In this document: piece after piece, positions 52,497 through 60,465 of the stretch | Layout of the letters: the number at the start of each line of letters is the position of its first letter | Position numbering within the stretch: the stretch's first letter is position 1 | DNA from: Clostridia bacterium | Lineage (GTDB): Bacteria > Bacillota > Clostridia > Oscillospirales > Acutalibacteraceae | Reading direction: 5' to 3' | Assembly: GCA_017622555.1 (NCBI GenBank) | Contig: JAGAQV010000022.1 | Span: 33,648 to 97,647, forward strand | DNA length: 64,000 bases | Translations under genes and position numbers: made by a program | Notes under the pieces: model-generated | The model's input: only the letters and a program-made list of their open reading frames with translations | Told to the model about the DNA's origin: nothing | Database searches by the model: none

Positions 52497-54281
52497 ATGA
52501 CAACTAACAAAACAGTGCTTAAGTGGTTGGACGAAATGAAAGACCTTCTTACACCTGATAAGGTTGTATGGGTTGACGGTTCCGATGAACAAACCGAAGA
52601 ACTTCGTAAGCTTGCTGTAGAGCTTGGCGAATTAGAAGCTTTAAATCCTGAAAAGCTTCCTGATTGCTATCTCCATAGAACAAAGCCCAACGACGTTGCT
52701 CGTGTAGAAGACCGTACATTCATTTGTACCACAACTAAGGAAGAAGCAGGCCCCACAAACAACTGGTGTGACCCCGCTGAAATGTACAAAAAGCTTTATG
52801 ACATTGCTCGTGGCAGCTACAAGGGCCGCACAATGTATGTAATTCCTTATTCAATGGGTCCTATCGGCTCACCTATTGCTAAAATCGGTATTGAAATAAC
52901 TGATTCGGTTTACGTTGTTCTTAATATGCTTATTATGACACGTGTAAGCCCCAAGGTTATGGAAGTTCTCGGCGACAGCAATGACTGGGTACGCGGTTTG
53001 CATTCACGTTGCGACATCGACCCTGAAAAGAGATATATTTGCCACTTCCCGCAGGATAACACCATCATTTCTGTTAACTCGGGCTACGGCGGTAACGTTC
53101 TTTTAGGTAAAAAGTGCTTTGCGCTTCGTATAGCTTCATACCAGGGCTGGAAAGAAGGCTGGATGGCTGAGCATATGCTTATCTTAGGTCTTGAAAATCC
53201 CAAGGGTGAAGTTAAGTACGTTGCAGCGGCATTCCCCTCTGCTTGCGGTAAGACCAACCTTGCAATGCTTATTCCTCCCGCATATTTGCGTGAAAAGGGT
53301 TATAAGATTTGGACTGTAGGTGACGATATTTCTTGGATGAAGATAGGTCCTGACGGTCGTCTTTATGCTATCAACCCTGAAAACGGCTTCTTCGGTGTTG
53401 CTCCCGGTACCAACGAAAAGTCAAACTTCAACGCTCTTGAAAGCACCAAGAAGGGCACCATTTTCACCAATGTTGCTCATGATTTAAGCGACAACACTGT
53501 TTGGTGGGAAGGCCTTAATAAGAATTTACCCGAAAATGCAATTGACTGGCTCGGCAATCCTTGGGATCCCTCTAAGTTTGATAAGGCTGACAAGTCAACC
53601 TATGCAGCTCACCCCAACTCACGCTTTACTGCTCCTGCTGAAAATTGCCCCTGCATTTCAGAAGAATTTAACAAGGGTGAAGGCGTTCCGATTTCTGCAA
53701 TCATCTTCGGCGGCCGTCGTGCTAAGTGCGCTCCGCTTGTATATCAATCAAAAGACAGGGTTAACGGTGTATTCGTAGGTTCTGCAATGGCTTCTGAAAC
53801 CACCGCTGCTGCTGCAGGTGCTGTTGGTGTTGTTCGTCGTGATCCTATGGCTATGCTTCCTTTCTGCGGTTACCACATGGGTGACTACTTCAAGCATTGG
53901 CTCGAAATGGGTGAAAAGCTCGGCGACAAGGCTCCTAAGATCTTCAACGTTAACTGGTTCCGTACTGATGACGAAGGCAACTTTGTATGGCCCGGCTTCG
54001 GTGACAATATGCGTGTTCTCAACTGGATTATTGACCGTTGCGAAGGCAAGGCTGACGCTGACGAAACCGCTATCGGTTATGTTCCCAAGCCTGAAGATAT
54101 CGACCTTACCGATTTGGATATGGATATCGAAACACTTAAGGATATCTTAACTGTTGATAAGGCAGTTTGGGAAAAAGAAGCAGCTGAAATTGAAGAACAC
54201 TACAAGAAGTTTGGCGACAAGCTTCCCAAAGAACTCCGTCAGCAGCTTGAAACCCTTAAAGCAAATCTTGCTAAGATGTAA
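52497..54281 (+). CDS. pckG: Phosphoenolpyruvate carboxykinase (GTP)
   Basis: 594 residues, GTP-family length. FPSACGKTN is the kinase-1a P-loop with the reactive Cys of GTP enzymes, and VGDDISWMKIGPDG the metal-binding kinase-2 motif; PYSMGPIGSP and RVSPKVMEVLG are also typical. Interconverts oxaloacetate and PEP with GTP, in anaerobes often in the CO2-fixing direction of fermentation. Strong RBS AAGGAG and a codon choice richer in C-ending codons than its neighbours suggest high expression. Confidence 0.95.
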   Translation: MTTNKTVLKWLDEMKDLLTPDKVVWVDGSDEQTEELRKLAVELGELEALNPEKLPDCYLHRTKPNDVARVEDRTFICTTTKEEAGPTNNWCDPAEMYKKLYDIARGSYKGRTMYVIPYSMGPIGSPIAKIGIEITDSVYVVLNMLIMTRVSPKVMEVLGDSNDWVRGLHSRCDIDPEKRYICHFPQDNTIISVNSGYGGNVLLGKKCFALRIASYQGWKEGWMAEHMLILGLENPKGEVKYVAAAFPSACGKTNLAMLIPPAYLREKGYKIWTVGDDISWMKIGPDGRLYAINPENGFFGVAPGTNEKSNFNALESTKKGTIFTNVAHDLSDNTVWWEGLNKNLPENAIDWLGNPWDPSKFDKADKSTYAAHPNSRFTAPAENCPCISEEFNKGEGVPISAIIFGGRRAKCAPLVYQSKDRVNGVFVGSAMASETTAAAAGAVGVVRRDPMAMLPFCGYHMGDYFKHWLEMGEKLGDKAPKIFNVNWFRTDDEGNFVWPGFGDNMRVLNWIIDRCEGKADADETAIGYVPKPEDIDLTDLDMDIETLKDILTVDKAVWEKEAAEIEEHYKKFGDKLPKELRQQLETLKANLAKM

Positions 54282-54291
54282 TTAAAAAACT

Positions 54292-54322
54292 AAAAACCTT
54301 GCCTTCGGGCAAGGTTTTTGTT
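54292..54322 (+). terminator. Terminator of pckG
   Basis: Twelve-bp stem AAAAACCTTGCC with GGCAAGGTTTTT and a TTCG tetraloop, T tail. Confidence 0.9.
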
Positions 54323-54323
54323 T

Positions 54324-54432
54324 TAATGAAAAATGAATAATGAATAATTTCGGTTTTTCGCAAGGCGAAACGTTTTATATCGGTCGGCGTAGCCGACACC
54401 GAATTTATTCTTTTTTCTTTATTATTTTTTAT
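54324..54432. repeat. Hairpin-rich dispersed repeat, copy 2
   Basis: Opposite orientation to copy 1 at 20.3 kb. Contains hairpins TTCGC-AAG-GCGAA (54357-54369) and GTCGGC-GTA-GCCGAC (54383-54397) between an A-rich arm (54324-54350) and a T-rich arm (54401-54432). The reverse complement shares GAATAAA.TCGGTGTCGGCTA with copy 1. It runs into the stop codon of the recombinase gene. Confidence 0.6.
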
Positions 54433-55405
54433 TATGTACTTTACTTAGCGGGTTGGCGTCAACTGCGCCTTTAATTTGGCTGTCGGAAACGTGGGTGTAA
54501 ATTTGGGTTGTGCCAAGGTTTGAATGGCCTAAAATGTCCTTAAGCACACGAATGTCAACCTCGCCGTGCTGATACATAAGGGTTGCGGCGGTGTGGCGAA
54601 GCTTATGGGTTGAATACCCTTGGTCGCCAAGACCTGCCTTTTCCAAAAAGGTTTTAACCAAATGCTGTACGGTTTTAGGGCTTATGCGGCGGTGGTTACG
54701 GCTTATAAACAGGGCGTTACGGTCTTCGTAAACAATGTCTTCAGTGGGTCTTACCGCCAAATATTCCTGAATGGCAGTCATACAAGCGTCGTTCAAATAA
54801 ATAAGACGTTCCTTGTTACCCTTACCCGTTACAACCATTGTGCTGTCGGGTTTAATATCGTTTATATTAAGTGAGCACAACTCCGCCAAACGAAGCCCGC
54901 AATTTAAAAATATGGTTAAAATGCAATAATCACGCTTTTGGTTTGCACCGTCAACCGAATTTAAAAGCTCTAACGAATCCTCAAGTGTTAAATGCTTTGG
55001 CAAAGACTGCTTAACCTTTGGTGATTCTAAAAGTAATGCGGGGTTTTGGTCAAGCTGGTGGGTTTGTTCGCACATATACCTAAAGAAAATGCGGAGTGTT
55101 GAGGTCTTTCTTGCACGGGTGGCGGTGTTGTTTCCACGTTCATTCTTGCAAAAAACCATATATGCGTATAAATCCGATATGGTGATGGTTTTTATAAGTG
55201 ACAAATCAACCCCCGTAATAGTGATTTTTTCAAATGGGGTTTCCTTATCAACCATACCGCGAACGGTTAATATGTAACGGAAAAAGTTTTGTAAATCTAA
55301 AAAATAGCCCTCAACCGAAAGGGATGATTTGCCCTTAATGGTTTCATTATAGGTCAAAAAATCACGTATAACGGGTGGACAGGTTTGTAAAATTTCAAGC
55401 TTCAT
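54422..55405 (-). CDS. Tyrosine recombinase (XerC/XerD-like)
   Basis: 327 residues. N-terminal SAM-like core-binding domain, then a catalytic domain with Arg in GLRLAEL, Lys in VTGKGNKER, HKLRHTAATL (His-x-x-Arg), LGHSNLGTTQ and the nucleophile in IYTHVS. Xer-type length and no insertion-element neighbours suggest a chromosome dimer resolvase or a related house-keeping recombinase. ATG 55405 has GAGGT 6 bases upstream. It ends within the hairpin repeat. xerC versus xerD cannot be decided. Confidence 0.85.
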   Translation of the reverse strand: MKLEILQTCPPVIRDFLTYNETIKGKSSLSVEGYFLDLQNFFRYILTVRGMVDKETPFEKITITGVDLSLIKTITISDLYAYMVFCKNERGNNTATRARKTSTLRIFFRYMCEQTHQLDQNPALLLESPKVKQSLPKHLTLEDSLELLNSVDGANQKRDYCILTIFLNCGLRLAELCSLNINDIKPDSTMVVTGKGNKERLIYLNDACMTAIQEYLAVRPTEDIVYEDRNALFISRNHRRISPKTVQHLVKTFLEKAGLGDQGYSTHKLRHTAATLMYQHGEVDIRVLKDILGHSNLGTTQIYTHVSDSQIKGAVDANPLSKVHNKK

Positions 55406-55435
55406 ACAATACCTCAAAATATTTAGTATAATTCA

Positions 55436-55487
55436 AGTATAACACCTTGAAAACAATATTGCAACTTTTAATAATAAATGCTATTAT
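55436..55487. promoter_or_regulatory. Back-to-back promoters sharing one palindromic -35 box
   Basis: TTGCAA at 55459-55464 is its own reverse complement. On the plus strand it is followed after 17 bp by TATTAT (55482-55487) for the TVP38 gene. On the minus strand it is followed after 17 bp by TATACT (55441-55436) for the recombinase gene. Confidence 0.6.
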
Positions 55488-55522
55488 GTAAAGGGATATT
55501 GCCCCAAAGGGAAGTGAAAATT

Positions 55523-56200
55523 ATGACCGAAAGAAGTAAGAAAATTGTAAGCGCCTTAGTAATTGCGGCCTTTATACTGTTTTGTGCGGTTGTGGGCTGG
55601 TTTATTGGACGACCGCTTATAAGGTTTGTTGGCGAGCCTGAACAGTTTCGCAGTTGGGTACAGCAAAGTGGCGTTTGGGGCATGGTTGCCTTTGTCGGTA
55701 TGACGGTTTTTCAGGTTATAATTGCATTTGTTCCTGGCGAACCGCTTGAAATTGGGGCAGGGTATGCCTTTGGCGCCTTTTGGGGCACGGTACTGTGTAT
55801 TATTGGTATAACAATTGGCAGCTTAATTGTTTTTTTGCTTGTGCGCACCTTGGGTGTAAAGCTTTTAGAGGTGTTTTTCACCTATGAGAAAATCAAGTCG
55901 CTAAAATTTTTGCAAAACGAAAAAAAGGTGGCCTTAGTTACATTCTTCCTTTTCTTTTTACCAGGTACACCAAAGGATTTGCTGACTTATTTTGTAGGGC
56001 TTACAAAAATTGATTTTAAGGGCTTTTTGTTTATAGTTGCAGTTGCACGCATACCGTCGGTTATAACCTCAACCATTGGCGGCAGTCTGCTTGGCAATGA
56101 AAAATATATCTTGGCGGTTATTGCCTTTGGTTTAACCCTTATTATAAGCGCTGTTGGTTGGCTTGTTTACAACCGTATAAGTAAGAAGAATAAAGAATAA
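55523..56200 (+). CDS. TVP38/TMEM64 (SNARE-associated, DedA-like) membrane protein
   Basis: 225 residues from ATG 55523 (AAGGGAAGTG upstream). Five to six membrane segments with the two family motifs FVPGEPLEIGAGYAFGAFWG and FFLPGTPKDLLTYFVGL. Related proteins are lipid scramblases or transporters; the job of this one is unknown. An earlier in-frame start at 55478 would overlap the promoter. Confidence 0.87.
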   Translation: MTERSKKIVSALVIAAFILFCAVVGWFIGRPLIRFVGEPEQFRSWVQQSGVWGMVAFVGMTVFQVIIAFVPGEPLEIGAGYAFGAFWGTVLCIIGITIGSLIVFLLVRTLGVKLLEVFFTYEKIKSLKFLQNEKKVALVTFFLFFLPGTPKDLLTYFVGLTKIDFKGFLFIVAVARIPSVITSTIGGSLLGNEKYILAVIAFGLTLIISAVGWLVYNRISKKNKE

Positions 56201-56204
56201 ATTT

Positions 56205-56232
56205 AAAAGGAACGCAAAACCGTTCCTTTTTC
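56205..56232 (+). terminator. Terminator of the TVP38 gene
   Basis: Ten-bp stem AAAAGGAACG with CGTTCCTTTT, six-base loop, T's. The padR -35 box begins at 56233. Confidence 0.8.
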
Positions 56233-56261
56233 TTGACAAAACATACTGTGTGTTGTATAGT
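56233..56261 (+). promoter_or_regulatory. padR promoter with a PadR-like operator in its spacer
   Basis: TTGACA (56233-56238), 17-bp spacer, TATAGT (56256-56261). ATAC-N8-GTAT (56243-56258) fills the spacer and resembles the ATGT-N8-ACAT spacing of PadR-family operators. Confidence 0.6.
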
Positions 56262-56283
56262 ATTATGTGATAGGAGGTATTGT

Positions 56284-56610
56284 ATGGATATTCAGTTAAA
56301 GCGTGGGCTTTTAGACGTTGCGGTGCTTGCCGCAATAAAGAATGATGATTCGTACGGTTACCAAATTATTAAGGATTTAAAGCCTTGTATGGAAATTTCG
56401 GAATCGACCCTTTACCCAATTTTAAGGCGGCTTGAAGCGGGTGAATTTCTAACTGTTAAGGACACTATCCATAACGGCAGGGTAAGGAAGTATTACCATA
56501 TAACAAAAAAGGGAATTGAAAAGATTGAAGCCTTTAAAAAAGAGTGGCAGGAAATAATGCTTATTTATAATTTTGTTGCAAGGGAGGAAGCAAAGAATGA
56601 CAAGGGCTGA
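56284..56610 (+). CDS. PadR family transcriptional regulator
   Basis: 108 residues. Winged-helix domain: LKRGLLDVAVLAAIKNDDSYGYQI, ESTLYPILRRLEAGEFL and RKYYHITKKG, all PadR-typical, with the short C-terminal helix of the small subfamily. First gene of the padR-DUF1700-DUF4097 operon known in many Firmicutes, usually linked to envelope stress. ATG 56284 with TAGGAGG upstream. Likely self-regulating through the palindrome in its promoter. Confidence 0.92.
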   Translation: MDIQLKRGLLDVAVLAAIKNDDSYGYQIIKDLKPCMEISESTLYPILRRLEAGEFLTVKDTIHNGRVRKYYHITKKGIEKIEAFKKEWQEIMLIYNFVAREEAKNDKG

Positions 56611-57196
56611 ATTTTTAAACGAGTTAAAAGACAGACTTAAAGTGTTTGAAAAGCCGGAAATTGAGAATTGGCTTAATTATTATTCCGAAATAATAGACGA
56701 CCGTATGGAAGACGGTCAAAGCGAGGAGGAAGCGGTTAATTCACTTGGCAGCATTGATGCGATAATTGATGAAATTTTACAGCAAACCCCAATAACAAGG
56801 CTTGCTAAAACCAAGCTTAACCGCAAAACCCTTCACGGTTGGGAAATCGCTTTACTTATTTTGGGCTTTCCGCTTTGGTTTCCGCTTTTAATATCGGCGG
56901 TTGCAGTTATATTGGCAGTTTATGCATCACTTTGGGCTGTAATAATTTCGCTGTGGTCGGTTTTTGTGGCTTTTCTTTCGGCAGGTGTTGGTGTTATTAT
57001 CGGCGGTATAGTTTTCATTTGTGTTAGTAAAACACTTTCGGGCGTGGCTTCACTTGGCGCAGGGTTTATATGCATTGGGCTTTCTGTTTTTTGCTTTTTC
57101 GGCTGCAAGGCGGTTACGAGTGGCGCAATTTGGCTTGTAAAAAAGCTTGTTTTAATGCTAAAAAACAGCTTTATTAAAAAGGAGGCGGCAAAATGA
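56597..57196 (+). CDS. DUF1700 membrane protein
   Basis: 199 residues. The soluble N terminus (TRAEFLNELKDRLKVFEKPEIENWLNYYSE, DGQSEEEAVNSLGSIDAI) is the DUF1700 signature, followed by about four membrane segments from residue 80. Partner of PadR and DUF4097 genes, function unknown. ATG 56597 with AGGGAGG 9 bases before; overlaps padR by 14 bp and the next gene by 4. Confidence 0.9.
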   Translation: MTRAEFLNELKDRLKVFEKPEIENWLNYYSEIIDDRMEDGQSEEEAVNSLGSIDAIIDEILQQTPITRLAKTKLNRKTLHGWEIALLILGFPLWFPLLISAVAVILAVYASLWAVIISLWSVFVAFLSAGVGVIIGGIVFICVSKTLSGVASLGAGFICIGLSVFCFFGCKAVTSGAIWLVKKLVLMLKNSFIKKEAAK

Positions 57197-58152
57197 ATAG
57201 AAGTGTAAAAATTTGGCTTATTGTCGGTGCCTCGTTGGTTTTAATTGGTACAATAATTTTTGCGGGTGTTATGTCAGCACTTGAATGGGATTTTTCAAGC
57301 CTTTCAACCGCAAAATATGTAACAAACGAATATCAAATAAGTGACAGTTATAAAAATATAAAGATTTTAACTAATACGGCAGATATTAGTTTGGTGCCGT
57401 CGGAAACCACTAAGGTTGTATGTTATGAGCAAGCTAAAGTTAAGCATTCGGTTACTGTGCGTGATAACACCTTGCTTATTGAAGTAAATGATACACGAAA
57501 ATGGTATGAACATATAGGCATAAATTTTGGCTCGCCTAAAATCACGGTGTATATTCCAAAAGGTGAATACGGCACCTTGACTATAAAGGGCGATACGGGT
57601 AACACTGAAATACCAAATGATTTTACATTTGAAAGTATTTATATTTTGCAAAGTACAGGTGATGTTAAGTGCTTGTCTTCTGCCGGCGGTGATATTAAAA
57701 TTAAAACAAGTACAGGCAACATAAAGGTAAAAAACATAACCGCGGGCTCGCTCGAATTAAAGGCTTCTACGGGTGACATTAACGCAACCAATGTTGAAAG
57801 TGTCGGGGATTTTTTGGTTAAGGTTTCAACCGGTAATGCAAACCTTGAAAATGTAAAATGTAATAATATCATATCCACAGGCGATACGGGTGATATTACC
57901 TTAAATAATGTAATTTCAAAAGTAAATTTCTCGGTTACAAGAAGTACGGGTAATGTAAAGTTTAACGGCTGTGATGCAGGTGAAATTAGTATTACTACCG
58001 ATACGGGCGATGTTTTAGGTACACTTTTAAGTGACAAGGTGTTTATTACTGAAACCGATACGGGAAGTGTCAAGGTGTCTGAGACCGTAAGCGGTGGCAA
58101 ATGTAAAGTTACAACTGACACGGGTGACATTAAAATTGAAATTAAAAAATAA
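57193..58152 (+). CDS. DUF4097 beta-repeat protein
   Basis: 319 residues. One N-terminal membrane segment (8-29), then a long right-handed beta structure built from repeated STGD/TGDI/TGN turns, seen about ten times (for example ASTGDI, VSTGNA, TDTGDV). Probably faces the outside of the membrane. Third gene of the PadR cassette. The repeats give long open frames on the other strand that are not genes. Confidence 0.9.
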   Translation: MNRSVKIWLIVGASLVLIGTIIFAGVMSALEWDFSSLSTAKYVTNEYQISDSYKNIKILTNTADISLVPSETTKVVCYEQAKVKHSVTVRDNTLLIEVNDTRKWYEHIGINFGSPKITVYIPKGEYGTLTIKGDTGNTEIPNDFTFESIYILQSTGDVKCLSSAGGDIKIKTSTGNIKVKNITAGSLELKASTGDINATNVESVGDFLVKVSTGNANLENVKCNNIISTGDTGDITLNNVISKVNFSVTRSTGNVKFNGCDAGEISITTDTGDVLGTLLSDKVFITETDTGSVKVSETVSGGKCKVTTDTGDIKIEIKK

Positions 58153-58178
58153 AAAAGTGCTCGAAAGAGCACTTTTTT
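58151..58178. terminator. Bidirectional terminator between DUF4097 and yhaN genes
   Basis: Twelve-bp stem AAAAAAGTGCTC with GAGCACTTTTTT and a GAAA tetraloop. Both stop codons lie within it. Confidence 0.9.
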
Positions 58179-60465
58179 ATTGCATATTTTGTGTTTTGGC
58201 GCCTAAATCTTCAGCAGTGTCGCTGATATTTTTATGGCAGGTAAACATTATAATTTGGTTTTCTTTTGAATATTCTTTTAAATATTCAAGCGCAATTTTT
58301 TGGCGGTTATCGTCAAACTGTGTTAAAGAATCGTCCAGTAAAACAGGAAGACTGTCCTCACCGTCGGTCATAAGCTTATTTAAAGCAAGACGGAGACTTA
58401 AATACGCTTGGTCAACAGTACCGCTTGAAAGGTAGCCAAGCTCGTGGCTTCCAAAGCTGTCAGCCTTTTGCACCGTAATGTCAAACGATTTTGAAACGTT
58501 AAGGCTTTGATATTTACCACCCGTAATACCGCTGAAAATTTGTGCGGTTTTATTGTCCAAAACCGACCCATAGCTGCGCCTTACCTCACCAAAGCTTTCG
58601 GTTAATACCGTCATAGCAAGGTCAAGGTCGTTAATATACTGTGCCTGACTTTCGGTTTTTGCGGTTAAATCGGCAATTTGGGTTTTAAGGCTTTCGGGGT
58701 TTTCCATCACCTTTTCAGCGGCCTTAATTTCGGTTAAAATTGCTGTTGCATCGGTCTTCTTGGTGGTGATTTGGTCTAAAAGGGAAGTGTATTCCTGCTT
58801 TATAGCATCAAAGTTGTTATCCGCACCGTAGTTTTCAGCTTCCTTAATTTTTTCGGCCGCCTCTTCGTAAGAAATATTTCCGACGTCTTTAATAATGTAG
58901 TTAATTTTTTGCTTAATTTCCTTTTGAAGCCCTGCTTTTTGGCGAAGCTCTTCAAGTAGGGTACCGACCTCGGTTGCATTAAAGGTGTTGCCCAAAAGGG
59001 TGACAAGGTCATTATCGTAAATGGCCTTTTCGTTTAAAAGTTCATTAATTTTTTGGGTATTTTCTTTTAGATGGTTTTGCTGGTTTTCAATCATAGCCGC
59101 ATTGGAATTAAGCGCGGTGGTAATTGCATTTAGGCTTGATTTTTCAAGCGCAATTGCTGTCATAAGCTCGTTAAGTTCAAGCTTTAGGTTTAAAAGTTCA
59201 CCATCAAGGGCTTTTTTCTTAGAAGTGTTAGCGGTGGTATTAACCGTAAATACCGCACATAAGATAACGCCTATTAAAGCCACAGCCGCGCCTATATAGG
59301 TGTTAAAAGAACATAGCGCCGCGCCACCTAAGCCTAATATAATGCCCAATATGAGCAAAATGAGTTTAGGTGATTTTTTGCTCTTCAATGCTTTTTCAGT
59401 TTCATTATACTGCGCTTTTAATTTGGCTTGCTTTTCTTCTAAAACTTTAATTTTGCTTTCAAGCTCGGCTGATTTTTCAGGTGAGGCTTTTTGTGGGTCA
59501 AGTGCTAAATCAAGTCCCTGCTTAATAACCTTATTTTCGTTTTCAAGGGCTTCAATTTTACCCTTAACACCGTTTATTTTAGAAATTGAAAAATCAATCT
59601 TTTTAAGGAACATTTCATCAATTACGGTGCCGCTTTCAAGAGTGAGTGTGGCTGTAATTTTATCAAGTTCGGCCTTTAGCTTTAAAAGTTCACGAAGCTT
59701 TTCGGCGTTTCTAAAGTCCTGCTCTTTATCAATTTTAACCTTTAATTCGTTAGCATTTTTTTGTAAGGCTTCAATTTCAGCAACAATTTCTTTAGCCTTT
59801 TCTTTGCCTGCATTAATTTTTTGCTGTGTTTCGTTAGCTTTTAAAAGCGTTTCGTTAAGGGCTTTAAGGGTTGCCAAGTTTTTATCGTACGCACCTGCGC
59901 GGCCGCTTTTTGAAGCAAGCGAAAGCTTTGCTTTTTCAAGGCGCTTATAAACCTCATCAAAAGAAGCATCTTCTTCGCCCGTAAGTGCCAAATTTGAAAG
60001 CTTGGAATTTATTTCGCCCTCGGCATTTGCATTATTTTCGGGGAAGTCAAACTGCCCAATAAAAATGCTTCGTTCAAAGGCGGCGGCTGAAAGCCCCAAA
60101 AGCTTTGTGCCAATATCGGCTGAAACGTTTTCACGAGTGCCTAAATCGGTGTTTATAAGGGTTACCTTGTCGGTCGAGTTCGAATCCCCAAAAATGCGTT
60201 CAAGGCGGTAGTTTTTACCATCTTTTTCGAAATCAATACTTCCTGCCATTTGGCTGTTATCCCACGGTGTATATTTTTTACGTGGACTTTTTGCTAAATC
60301 ATTTTTAGCACGGTCACTGCCGTAAAACATCATTTTAATAAAGCTCATAACGGTGGTTTTACCGTGCTCGTTTTCACCGTAAATAACGTTAAAGCTGTCA
60401 TTTAAATCGAGTTTTAAATCCTTAACACCGCCGAAGGCTGAAATATAAATGCTATTAATCTTCAT
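58177..60465 (-). CDS. yhaN: YhaN-like SMC/Rad50-type AAA ATPase with central membrane segments
   Basis: 762 residues. Walker A GENEHGKTT (30-38) at the N terminus, ABC-signature YLSSGTVDQAYLSLRLAL and Walker B LPVLLDDSLTQFDD at the C terminus, with long coiled coils between. A hydrophobic pair at about 365-410 (LILLILGIILGLGGAAL; IGAAVALIGVILCAVF) interrupts the coil, where Rad50/SbcC have a zinc hook, so it may be membrane-held. Works with the nuclease gene just upstream, overlapping it by 11 bp. Probable role in DNA end processing; B. subtilis YhaN function is not well defined. Confidence 0.85.
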   Translation of the reverse strand: MKINSIYISAFGGVKDLKLDLNDSFNVIYGENEHGKTTVMSFIKMMFYGSDRAKNDLAKSPRKKYTPWDNSQMAGSIDFEKDGKNYRLERIFGDSNSTDKVTLINTDLGTRENVSADIGTKLLGLSAAAFERSIFIGQFDFPENNANAEGEINSKLSNLALTGEEDASFDEVYKRLEKAKLSLASKSGRAGAYDKNLATLKALNETLLKANETQQKINAGKEKAKEIVAEIEALQKNANELKVKIDKEQDFRNAEKLRELLKLKAELDKITATLTLESGTVIDEMFLKKIDFSISKINGVKGKIEALENENKVIKQGLDLALDPQKASPEKSAELESKIKVLEEKQAKLKAQYNETEKALKSKKSPKLILLILGIILGLGGAALCSFNTYIGAAVALIGVILCAVFTVNTTANTSKKKALDGELLNLKLELNELMTAIALEKSSLNAITTALNSNAAMIENQQNHLKENTQKINELLNEKAIYDNDLVTLLGNTFNATEVGTLLEELRQKAGLQKEIKQKINYIIKDVGNISYEEAAEKIKEAENYGADNNFDAIKQEYTSLLDQITTKKTDATAILTEIKAAEKVMENPESLKTQIADLTAKTESQAQYINDLDLAMTVLTESFGEVRRSYGSVLDNKTAQIFSGITGGKYQSLNVSKSFDITVQKADSFGSHELGYLSSGTVDQAYLSLRLALNKLMTDGEDSLPVLLDDSLTQFDDNRQKIALEYLKEYSKENQIIMFTCHKNISDTAEDLGAKTQNMQ

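Noticed and set aside
54422-55405. Integrase of a genomic island next to the repeat
   Set aside because: Xer-type length and features, no tRNA attachment site nearby and no island genes around it.
57639-58172. Minus-strand open frame of 177 codons opposite the DUF4097 gene
   Set aside because: It mirrors the repeated TGD codons of a clear gene, has no RBS and has Ser/Pro/Leu-rich shadow composition.
59300-59950. Plus-strand open frame of 216 codons inside yhaN
   Set aside because: Shadow of the coiled-coil coding strand; Ser/Phe/Leu-rich and no family resemblance.
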